DNA of 30,538 nucleotides, taken from positions 1 through 30,538 of the IMG/VR virus record IMGVR_UViG_3300034685_000218, one strand, 5' to 3'. Below, piece after piece: positions 20,579 through 28,097 of this stretch (position 1 is its first letter; every line of letters starts with the position of its first letter). This stretch comes from a virus. The position numbers were made by a program, and so were the translations under genes. The notes beneath the pieces were generated by a model. That model was not told the DNA's origin. It worked only from the letters and a program-made list of their open reading frames with translations, and did not search any database.

Positions 20579-21673
20579 ATGGAAAACAAACTTAGTGAGT
20601 TTATCGATACCGTAGAAAGTGGCTTGAAGAAAATAACAGATGAAAAAGAAGAGCTAAAAAAAGAAGTTAAAACACTGGCTGAAAAACTTGAAAGCATCGA
20701 GATACTTGTGAAACGTCCGATGGCTACAAAAGAGGGTGAGAAAAACATGGAATTGAAAAAAGCGTTCTTTAACTTTGTTAGACACGGAGTAATAGAAACA
20801 AAAGCGCTGGTAGAAGATACTACAGGACAAATACTTGTTCCCGAAGACTTGCAAGCGGAAATAATGCGCGCTTTGCCTAAGCTTACTATTATGCGCAACC
20901 TCGCAACCGTACGACAAACTAACAGAGATAGATTGAGATACAGAAGTTTGACAGAAGTAAGCGTGGGCTGGGGCAAACTTGAAACCGGCGCGGCTATTAC
21001 AGAATCAACGCCAACACCCAGCGAAGCTTACCAGTACGTGGAAGATCTCTATGGCCTGGTGAAAATCGGCGAAGATGAGCTAATGGATAGCGACCAGAAT
21101 TTGGAATCAATTATCGTGGATTCTTTCGCACGCGCTATCGCTGCAGCCGAGGATACCGCATTTATCGCCGGAACCGGACATGCAAATGGAGAGCCGGACG
21201 GAATTTTGAACGGGACCACAGTTGCAAGGGTAACCGCGGGACAAGCTGGCGCGATCACAATAGACGACATTTTGGATCTTATTTATGCGGTTCCTGCGCA
21301 ATATCGTAAAAATGGTGTGCTTATAGTTAACTCAAAAACTGAGCTTGCCCTAAGAAAGTTAAAAGACAACGATGGTCAGTATCTCTGGCAGCCTGCAGTT
21401 CAAGCCGGTGCACCTGCAACATTCGCAGGATTTCCTATCTATAACCAGGACGATATTGACGAAATACCGGCTGCCGGCTCTACTGGCAATGTTGCGATAT
21501 TTGGAGATATTAAGTCGGGGTATCGCATCATAGACAGGCTTGGGATAACAGTTCAAAGATTGAATGAATTGTATGCTGAAAGTGGCTTGGTTGGAATAAA
21601 AGTTCATTATCGCGTGGGCGGAAGCGTTATAAGACCCGACGCGATGAGAGTTTTGCAAGTTCCCGCAACATGA
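20579..21673 (+). CDS. Major capsid protein (HK97 fold)
   Basis: AAAGGAGG is spaced for the ATG at 20579 (364 residues). Residues 1-50 are a coiled coil (VESGLKKITDEKEELKKEVK) that acts as the internal scaffold (delta) and is removed by the protease. The rest shows family segments: GQILVPEDLQAEIMRALPKL, VEDLYGLVKIGEDELMDSDQ, AIAAAEDTAFIAGTGHANGE, LYAVPAQYRKNG, and GYRIIDRLGI. The main shell protein. Confidence 0.97.
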   Translation: MENKLSEFIDTVESGLKKITDEKEELKKEVKTLAEKLESIEILVKRPMATKEGEKNMELKKAFFNFVRHGVIETKALVEDTTGQILVPEDLQAEIMRALPKLTIMRNLATVRQTNRDRLRYRSLTEVSVGWGKLETGAAITESTPTPSEAYQYVEDLYGLVKIGEDELMDSDQNLESIIVDSFARAIAAAEDTAFIAGTGHANGEPDGILNGTTVARVTAGQAGAITIDDILDLIYAVPAQYRKNGVLIVNSKTELALRKLKDNDGQYLWQPAVQAGAPATFAGFPIYNQDDIDEIPAAGSTGNVAIFGDIKSGYRIIDRLGITVQRLNELYAESGLVGIKVHYRVGGSVIRPDAMRVLQVPAT

Positions 21674-21677
21674 TTTT

Positions 21678-21697
21678 GAGGGCGGATTTCCGCCCTC
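21678..21697 (+). terminator. Hairpin after the capsid gene
   Basis: Perfect 8-bp GC-rich stem GAGGGCGG / CCGCCCTC with loop ATTT, 5 bases after the capsid stop. No T tract follows, so it may protect the 3' end of an abundant capsid message or weakly reduce read-through. Confidence 0.6.
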
Positions 21698-21711
21698 GTT
21701 GAGGTGATAAT

Positions 21712-22200
21712 ATGCGCATAGTTTCTTATACACCAGATAGTTCTTTGCCCCTAACAATTGATGAAGTGAAAAACTTTCTTAGAATAACACATACAGATGA
21801 TGATGCAATGTTGCAAGAAGCTATTAAACGTATAACAGAGTTAGTCGAAGACATTTCAGGATACACGCTTAGGCCGACAACAATAAAAATATGCGAATCT
21901 AACATACTATCGCGTTACATTGCCATGCCGTTTATACCCGTGGATACAGTTGCAGAAGTTATTGCCGACGATGAGGATATAACGCAACTTGTAGAAATTG
22001 AAGCAGATGAAATTGTTGTGCTGCCACTTTATGGATATAACAAAGTTTATATAACCTATCAAACTAAGGCTGCGGACAAGGAGATTTTGAAACAAGCAGT
22101 TATGCAAGGTGTAGCGCTTGAATATGAGCACAGGGACGGTACTTCTGTGACCCAAAGAATGTTAGATATACTTAAGAATGTTAGGAAGGTGCGCATATGA
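21712..22200 (+). CDS. Head-tail connector (gp6-like)
   Basis: A 162-residue protein; starts with LTIDEVKNFLRITHTDDDAM and LVEDISGYTLRPTTI, the pattern of gp6-like connector proteins that form a ring under the portal. GAGGTGAT lies upstream. Overlaps the next gene by 4 bases. Confidence 0.9.
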   Translation: MRIVSYTPDSSLPLTIDEVKNFLRITHTDDDAMLQEAIKRITELVEDISGYTLRPTTIKICESNILSRYIAMPFIPVDTVAEVIADDEDITQLVEIEADEIVVLPLYGYNKVYITYQTKAADKEILKQAVMQGVALEYEHRDGTSVTQRMLDILKNVRKVRI

Positions 22201-22517
22201 ATGCCGGAGAATTAAGACAAAAACTTACAATTCAGACGTTAACTCGCACACCAGATGGATATGGAGGATATACAGAAGCATGGAATGACTTTGCCACAAC
22301 TTGGGCGAAAATACAGCCCTTACGTGGCGATGAAAGGTACAAAGCACAGCAAGTTATGAATACAGTTTCTCATAAAATAACGCTAAGATACTTAGATGGA
22401 ATTAAGCCACAAATGCGTGCAATATCTGGATCGCGAATATTTAACATTCTTGCAGTCATAAACGTTGAAGAAAAAAACGAGCTAATAGAACTGCTATGTG
22501 AAGAGGTGATCTCGTGA
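22197..22517 (+). CDS. Head closure protein (SPP1 gp16-like)
   Basis: A 106-residue protein: LRQKLTIQTLTRTPDGYGGY, WAKIQPLRGDERYKAQQ, then HKITLRYLDGI, the usual pattern of head-tail adaptor/stopper proteins. Start ATG overlaps the connector stop. Confidence 0.92.
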   Translation: MNAGELRQKLTIQTLTRTPDGYGGYTEAWNDFATTWAKIQPLRGDERYKAQQVMNTVSHKITLRYLDGIKPQMRAISGSRIFNILAVINVEEKNELIELLCEEVIS

Positions 22518-22867
22518 ACATAAAGGTTAAGATAAAAGGCACAGATGAAGTTATAAAAAACTTAGACAGTTTTAACAATCATATAGAAAAAGAAGTCGAA
22601 AAAGAGATAATTAACACAGCAACAAAAGTCCAAGCCGGGGCAAAACAACGATGTCCCGTAGATACAGGATCGCTGAGAAATTCAATTTCTATAAAAAAGT
22701 TAGATGATATGGAGGTTGAAGTTGGAGCATATATGCCGTATGCAGCTTATGTGGAATTCGGAACGTATAAAATGAAAGCGCGACCATATTTATTCCCAGC
22801 ATTCGAAGAAGAAAGGCCTAAGTTTCTTAGGCGCCTTGAAAAAATAATGGGAAGCGATATGAAATGA
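22514..22867 (+). CDS. HK97 gp10-like neck/tail protein
   Basis: A 117-residue protein from GTG 22514 overlapping the previous stop. Segments KRCPVDTGSLRNSI-like (CPVDTGSLRNSISIKK), PYAAYVEFGTYKMKARPYLF match the gp10 family, found at the neck of long-tailed phages. Confidence 0.92.
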   Translation: MNIKVKIKGTDEVIKNLDSFNNHIEKEVEKEIINTATKVQAGAKQRCPVDTGSLRNSISIKKLDDMEVEVGAYMPYAAYVEFGTYKMKARPYLFPAFEEERPKFLRRLEKIMGSDMK

Positions 22868-23247
22868 AATCACCACTTTTGGAATTACAGCAAAAGGTTT
22901 TTCAATGGCTAACAACCAGCCTAACATGCGATGTTTACGATGCGGTACCGGATGGAGCACCTATGCCTTACGTCGTCATTGGCGAAGATACTGCAGTAGA
23001 TTATGCAACAAAGTTAAACAAAGGATCTGAAATAACACTAACAATACACATATGGAGTGATTACGACGGCTACGCTGAGGTTATGAATATAATTGAAACA
23101 ATCGTAGATACATTTAATGATTCTTCAATGCAACTAACAAACATAGAGGTATTTGGAACAGTTGATATGGTTGAAGTAATGCGGGATCCGGACGGTTACA
23201 GGCACGGAATTGTGAGGATTAGATTTCAAGTTCTGGAGGTGAGTTAA
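22864..23247 (+). CDS. Tail terminator (DUF3168)
   Basis: A 127-residue protein: LELQQKVFQWLTTSLTCDVY, VPDGAPMPYVVIGEDTAVDY, LTIHIWSDYDGYAEVMNIIE, GIVRIRFQV. This is the DUF3168 pattern for tail-terminator/completion proteins. Overlaps the gp10-like gene. Confidence 0.92.
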   Translation: MKSPLLELQQKVFQWLTTSLTCDVYDAVPDGAPMPYVVIGEDTAVDYATKLNKGSEITLTIHIWSDYDGYAEVMNIIETIVDTFNDSSMQLTNIEVFGTVDMVEVMRDPDGYRHGIVRIRFQVLEVS

Positions 23248-23248
23248 A

Positions 23249-23641
23249 ATGGCAATTTTTAAGGGTGTAGATGTTTTGTTGTATTTGCCGGGAACACCAG
23301 ACACTCCTATCGCCGGGCAACGAAATGCAACACTCAGTCTTAGCAGCGATACCATAGATACAACCGCTAAAGACACAGGAGATTGGCGAACATTCTTAGC
23401 CGGACTTAAGTCTTGGACACTCAGCTGCGATGGTATATATACAACATCAGACAGCGGAATTTTAGCGCTTGAAAATGCATTTATGAATGGAACGGTGATC
23501 AATGTTAAGCTTGCAAAAGATACGGAATGGAGCGCAACAGGGCAAGCAATCATAACATCCTTAGATTACGATGCATCGCTTGAAGACGCAATGACAATCT
23601 CGATTGAAATGCAAGGTACGGGCGCTATAACTATCGCCTAA
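23249..23641 (+). CDS. Major tail tube protein, copy 1
   Basis: A 130-residue protein: GVDVLLYL, PIAGQRNATLSLSSDTIDTT, AKDTGDWRTFLAGLKSWTLS, then an ASLEDAMTISIEMQGTGAI end. TP901-1-like tail tube pattern. It is close to the next gene over the full length, with short differences near the middle. GGAGGTGAG lies before the ATG. Confidence 0.92.
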   Translation: MAIFKGVDVLLYLPGTPDTPIAGQRNATLSLSSDTIDTTAKDTGDWRTFLAGLKSWTLSCDGIYTTSDSGILALENAFMNGTVINVKLAKDTEWSATGQAIITSLDYDASLEDAMTISIEMQGTGAITIA

Positions 23642-23662
23642 CTTTGTTAGGAGGTGAATGAA

Positions 23663-24055
23663 ATGGCAATTAAGGGCGTAGATGTTGTTGTAAAAGTAGA
23701 TGTGTCCGGAGTTCCTACAATCATAGCCGGACAGCGAAATGCAACACTTAGCCTTAGCGGGGACAATATAGATACGACCGCAAAAGATACCGGCGACTGG
23801 CGAACATTCTTAGCCGGACTTAAGTCTTGGACGCTTAGTTGCGATGGACTTTATGTAGATGGAGATTCAGCTTTAGCAGAGTTGCAAACACGTTTTGAAG
23901 CTGGAACAGCAGTAACAATCACAATGGAAAAACCCGGGGTATGGACTGCAACCGGAGATGCTATCATAACATCCTTAGATTACGACGCAGCGCTTGAAGA
24001 TGCGATGACGGTATCCGCGGAATTTCAAGGCACAGGCGCTGTAACTATTTCATAA
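23663..24055 (+). CDS. Major tail tube protein, copy 2 (tandem paralogue)
   Basis: AGGAGGTG fits the ATG at 23663 (130 residues; the frame is open from a GTG at 23654). Same family as copy 1: AGQRNATLSLSGDNIDTTAK, DWRTFLAGLKSWTLSCDGLY, and IITSLDYDAALEDAMTVSAE. Copy 2 has its own N-terminal VVKVDVSGVP and different residues in the ELQTRFEAGTAVTITME region. The two may form mixed or alternate tube rings. Confidence 0.92.
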   Translation: MAIKGVDVVVKVDVSGVPTIIAGQRNATLSLSGDNIDTTAKDTGDWRTFLAGLKSWTLSCDGLYVDGDSALAELQTRFEAGTAVTITMEKPGVWTATGDAIITSLDYDAALEDAMTVSAEFQGTGAVTIS

Positions 24056-24091
24056 ACTTAGCTATATCTAACAATATTAAGGAGGGATAAG

Positions 24092-24409
24092 ATGAGTAAG
24101 CCTTTTGTTGTTGTTGAGTTAGACAAACCAAGAAAACTTAGATACGGGATAAACCAATTAATAATGTTAGAGGAAATGCTAAATATTCCTATAACAGAGT
24201 TAGCCAATAAACAGCCTGGGCTTAAGGAAATAAGAACGCTTCTGTGGTGCGGGCTTATATGGGAAGATCCTGACTTAACCGTTGAACAAGTCGGAGAACT
24301 TATGGATGATGCGGATCTTGTAGAACTTAGCGCAAAAGTGAATGAGGCAATAATGCAGTCATTCGGAACACCAAAAAACTCGACAAAGGCGACCGCGAGG
24401 AAGAAGTAG
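24092..24409 (+). CDS. Tail assembly chaperone, short form (gpG-like)
   Basis: A 105-residue protein with AAGGAGGG upstream. Helical, acidic: LRYGINQLIMLEEMLNIPIT, LLWCGLIWEDPDLTVEQVGE. It lies just before the tape-measure gene, as all gpG-like chaperones do. Near its end it carries the slippery run at 24373-24379. Termination here gives the short form that coats the tape-measure protein. Confidence 0.9.
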   Translation: MSKPFVVVELDKPRKLRYGINQLIMLEEMLNIPITELANKQPGLKEIRTLLWCGLIWEDPDLTVEQVGELMDDADLVELSAKVNEAIMQSFGTPKNSTKATARKK

Positions 24410-24732
24410 AGCCGTGGAGCTATGACGAAGCCTTGCGCGTCGCCCTAACTTACTTAAATATAACACCATTAGAAATGCTTAAGCTAACACCAGCTGAGCT
24501 AAATGAAATGATAGAAGCTTACAAAGTTAGACGTAAATTGATAGATAACGATATAACTACCAATGCCTGGCTAACTGCTGTGTTTTATAGGCAAAAAAGA
24601 TTGCCACGCCTTGAAAGATTCTTACATAAGACTGAGAAACGTAAATCTAAAAAATCCATAGAACAAGCACGAAAAGAGTATTACGAGCTCGTTCAGCGCT
24701 TCAACCAGAAAGGTGGTGACACACATGGCTGA
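24092..24732 (+). CDS. Tail assembly chaperone, frameshifted long form (gpGT-like)
   Basis: By -1 shift at A-AAA-AAC (24373-24379) the ribosome enters the second frame, open as LDKGDREEEVEPWSYDEALR then VALTYLNITPLEMLKLTPAE and on to the TGA at 24730-24732. About 213 residues in total: 96 from the first frame and 117 from the second. The second part has the usual T-domain layout (NEMIEAYKVRR, then a basic helix). The frame has no ribosome site of its own before 24433, which supports expression only by frameshift. Confidence 0.88.
24373..24444 (+). promoter_or_regulatory. Programmed -1 frameshift signal with stem-loop
   Basis: Slippery heptamer A-AAA-AAC in the reading frame (24373-24379), 8-base spacer, then a 13-bp stem: 24388-24400 (GGCGACCGCGAGG) with 24431-24444 (CCTTGCGCGTCGCC, one bulged C at 24438, one G-T pair). 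The 30-base loop contains the stop of the short form. Textbook geometry. Confidence 0.9.
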
Positions 24733-27730
24733 AGCGGGAAATATAAAGATTGTTTTTTCTGCAGAAACTACGCAATTAAAACAAGCTTTTTCTACAATTA
24801 AAAAAGAAATATCTAACATAGAAAAACAGTTTAAGACATTTGAAGATGTTGGCAAGACTCTAACAAAGTCAGTTACATTGCCGCTGCTTGCCTTTGGCGG
24901 CGCTGCTTTTGCTGCAGCCGCCAAACTTAGTTATACAGCTGATAGAATCTTAGATCTTAATCAAATAACTGGATTATCTACAAAAGCAATTCAAGAATGG
25001 CAACATGTAGCACGAATTGCAGGAGTAGAGCTAGAAACTGTTACGAATGCAATTAAAGGACTTGTTAGGCGACTGCCACAGCTTGAAGATGAAGGCGGGC
25101 AAGCAGCTGAACAACTTTCTAAGCTTGGACTAACATTCAAAGATATAAAAACAATAGCACCAGACAAGCTTGTAGATATAATAATAGATCGTCTTGCGGC
25201 TATGGAGAATATTTTAGAAAGAAACGCTGTAGGGTCTGCGCTGTTCGGTCGTGCGTGGGAAGATATTGCACCAGTTTTGGGTCTTGGCGCGGACGCAATA
25301 AAAGAAGCACGACAAGAAGCGCATGACCTCGGGCTTGTGTTAAGTGATGAAGCTTTACAGGGAGCTAACAATTTTAGACTAGAATTAGAAAAGCTAAAAG
25401 CACAATTGAATATAACATTCCTGCAATTTGGACAAGCAGCTATGCCAGTATTGCAATCGCTAATGAATGCTATTAGAGACATTTTACCAGTCATACAAAA
25501 TTTGATAAACGCATTTGCAAGTTTACCACAATGGCTGCAAAATTCAGTTGCGATAATGCTGGTTTTTGCTGCTTTAATTGGGCCACTTATATTAGGATTG
25601 GAAGCGCTACTAAAGTCTATTGTTGCGATTAAGTCGACTATAGTGGTCATTATCTCTACAAGCAAAACAATGTTAGACGTGCTTAATAAACTTATCGTAG
25701 CAGTTCAAGGACTGTCGTACGGCGCCAAAGTGTTGTCTGGCATCATAGGCTTTTTGATTGTTGATTTTATTTCAGGAGCAATACAAGCGGAAAAATTCAA
25801 ACAAAAGGTGAACGAATTAAAAGATGCAATGAACGCGGCAGCAAGTGATGCCGAAAGATATGCAGCAGCAATGCAATTGTGGAAGACAACAAAGAGTGTT
25901 GAGGCACTAAATAAAGCACTAAAAATATTAGACAAGTATAACATTTCATCTACTCAAGTAATCGAAAAAGCGGAAGAGTTAGGTGTTAGCTATGAAGAAG
26001 CAGCAATATTGCTAATACGCCAAGCAGAAGCTACGAACGAAGCAGCACAAGCAACAAATAAATTAGTTAGTGAATTATCATCTCTTCAAAAAGTACAATC
26101 CAAAAACTTACAGAGTTTTGATGAAGTCCACGAAATATCAAAGGAACAAGAGAAAACAAGCCCATTCTCTAATCTTGTTAGAGATATAAAAGATCTTTCA
26201 AGAGAGTCAAAGAGTGTTAACCTTGAGCCATTGAAGCAATCCGTGGAAGACATGGTAAAACCGTCTTTGGAATTGCACACCAATTTCTCAACATTGTCAC
26301 AAGATTTTGCTACTTTAAATCCTGTAATAGAAACAAGTCTTGGAAACTTTCAACTTGTGGAGGGGCAATTGCAACTAACAGGTTTTGCCGCTATGGATAC
26401 AGGCATAAAATTCGAAGGCTTAAAGGTAAATTTCGAAACCACCGAAGAATCGGCATCTGGATTTGGCGGCACATTAGAAAAGGGCGTGCAACCAGCAATA
26501 ACTAATGTTTCAGCTAACATTGATAGCCTTTTGCTTCCTACCATGGAAGCGGTTTCAACCGCGTTCGATACATCGCAAATCCCCGTAATAGGGTTTAGTT
26601 CCACATTAGAAAGTGAGTTACAAGGCGCCATAATGGAAAGCGCCGGAAATATTGAAGGTGAATTAGTTCCGGCGATTGAAAACATCGGCACAACATTTGA
26701 AATTGCGTCTACAATAGTGGAGGGTGAGTCTTGGAATATTGCACAAGAAAACATAGATTTGACTACAGGAATTGTGAATGCTTGGGAAAATACAAGCGAC
26801 ATATTAGTCGGTAACTCGATAATTCCCGACATGATAGGTGCAATTGAAACATTGTTTAGTGGCATGCAACAAAATTTGTCTGGTGCTTCTGAAACAATAT
26901 CCGGTGCTGTCGTCGGTGCCTTCCAAACGATCAGCGATACTATCCAGAACGAGGCAAAGCCGGATATAGAAAAAGCAACCAGCGACATGCAAGGCTTTTT
27001 CTCGAATTTAGGCTTGTCTGCGAAGGATATCCAAAAAACGGTGTCTAATGCTTTCAAGAGAATGAGCGATGATATCGCGGGTCATTTGTGGGGATTGCTT
27101 TCGGGTACAGAAACAATCGGAGAAGCGATGGAAGGAATTTGGGGCGCAGTAGGAAACATGTTCAGATACGTTTTTTTGCAACTTATGGGGCAAGTTATTC
27201 AGAATAGCCTAACAGGTTTAGCTAATTGGGTTGCTGGTATGATTGGGCAAGCTGCCGCTGCTGTTGGTGCATTTTTGGCACAAGCATATGCAGGGCTTGT
27301 AGCATTCTTTGCGTTTTTAGGCCCCGGCGCACCTATCGCTGCTGCCGCAACCATGACAGGAGTAGGTGCTGCAATTGTTGCATTTGGAGCGTGGGCAGTT
27401 GGGGCGATAAAAGGGGCCTTGGGACTTGCAGAAGGTGGAATCGTAACTGGTCCAACTCTAACAATGTTAGGTGAAGGTGGAAAGAAAGAAGCCGTTATTC
27501 CGCTCGAACGTGATAACGTAATAGCGGCAAGTGTGGGAGAGGCAGTTTATTCGGCGATACTTACTGCCATGAAGGTACAAGCTGCCACGACTTCAACAAC
27601 TGGAATAGAATCCGAGCAAAAAATAGTGTTAGAAATAGACGGAAATACTTTTGCACGTTTAATTCTGCCTAAGTTGCAAGCTGAGGCAGATAGACAAGGA
27701 CTGCAATTATTAGTGCAGGAGGGGATGTAA
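24725..27730 (+). CDS. Tail tape-measure protein
   Basis: AAAGGTGGTG fits the ATG at 24725 (1001 residues; the frame is open from 24713). Starts IKIVFSAETTQLKQAFSTIK, then a long coiled helical region with AARIAG-like and KAIQEWQHVARIAG segments, a hydrophobic part at about 265-295 (QNSVAIMLVFAALIGPLILG), an Ala/Gly-rich hydrophobic C-terminal domain at about 835-900, and LAEGGIVTGPTLTMLGEGGK, KEAVIPLERD near the end. It sets tail length (about 1.5 angstrom per residue is the usual family rule) and is ejected before DNA. Confidence 0.95.
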   Translation: MAEAGNIKIVFSAETTQLKQAFSTIKKEISNIEKQFKTFEDVGKTLTKSVTLPLLAFGGAAFAAAAKLSYTADRILDLNQITGLSTKAIQEWQHVARIAGVELETVTNAIKGLVRRLPQLEDEGGQAAEQLSKLGLTFKDIKTIAPDKLVDIIIDRLAAMENILERNAVGSALFGRAWEDIAPVLGLGADAIKEARQEAHDLGLVLSDEALQGANNFRLELEKLKAQLNITFLQFGQAAMPVLQSLMNAIRDILPVIQNLINAFASLPQWLQNSVAIMLVFAALIGPLILGLEALLKSIVAIKSTIVVIISTSKTMLDVLNKLIVAVQGLSYGAKVLSGIIGFLIVDFISGAIQAEKFKQKVNELKDAMNAAASDAERYAAAMQLWKTTKSVEALNKALKILDKYNISSTQVIEKAEELGVSYEEAAILLIRQAEATNEAAQATNKLVSELSSLQKVQSKNLQSFDEVHEISKEQEKTSPFSNLVRDIKDLSRESKSVNLEPLKQSVEDMVKPSLELHTNFSTLSQDFATLNPVIETSLGNFQLVEGQLQLTGFAAMDTGIKFEGLKVNFETTEESASGFGGTLEKGVQPAITNVSANIDSLLLPTMEAVSTAFDTSQIPVIGFSSTLESELQGAIMESAGNIEGELVPAIENIGTTFEIASTIVEGESWNIAQENIDLTTGIVNAWENTSDILVGNSIIPDMIGAIETLFSGMQQNLSGASETISGAVVGAFQTISDTIQNEAKPDIEKATSDMQGFFSNLGLSAKDIQKTVSNAFKRMSDDIAGHLWGLLSGTETIGEAMEGIWGAVGNMFRYVFLQLMGQVIQNSLTGLANWVAGMIGQAAAAVGAFLAQAYAGLVAFFAFLGPGAPIAAAATMTGVGAAIVAFGAWAVGAIKGALGLAEGGIVTGPTLTMLGEGGKKEAVIPLERDNVIAASVGEAVYSAILTAMKVQAATTSTTGIESEQKIVLEIDGNTFARLILPKLQAEADRQGLQLLVQEGM

Positions 27731-27731
27731 G

Positions 27732-28094
27732 ATGGCACTAATAAAGTTTTATAAAGGTGTAGATGAATACACACCGCCCGCTCCTGTGGACGTGGCTCTT
27801 AATTATTATGATCTAACAAATTCAGAGAGAACAGCGGACGGAACAATGCAGATGGAATATATTGCAACAAAAAGGCGATTAGATGTTTCGTGGAAATATA
27901 TGAAAGACTCAGATTTTCAGAATATGCTAAGTTTCTTATCTTTGCATAAACCATTTTTCTATGTAGCTTACAATGTTTCAGGAGTCGAAGAAAGTTATCT
28001 TTGTTATTGTGGAAATATAAATACAAAGTTAGGTTATATCTTAAATGGGCAACGCTATTGGGAAGAAATCACAATAGCGTTTATCGAGGTGTAG
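27732..28094 (+). CDS. Tail tip-proximal protein, function unknown
   Basis: A 120-residue protein; ATG one base after the tape-measure stop, with AGGAGGGG inside that gene's end. Aromatic-rich: DVALNYYDLTNSERTADGTM, ATKRRLDVSWKYMKDSDFQN, PFFYVAYNVSG. It sits where distal-tail proteins are found but is shorter than them. Probably a tail-tip part. Confidence 0.82.
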   Translation: MALIKFYKGVDEYTPPAPVDVALNYYDLTNSERTADGTMQMEYIATKRRLDVSWKYMKDSDFQNMLSFLSLHKPFFYVAYNVSGVEESYLCYCGNINTKLGYILNGQRYWEEITIAFIEV

Positions 28095-28097
28095 CAT

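Noticed and set aside
24991-27057. Long minus-strand frames inside the tape-measure gene
   Set aside because: Serine/Ala-rich mirror frames of a coding gene without ribosome sites.
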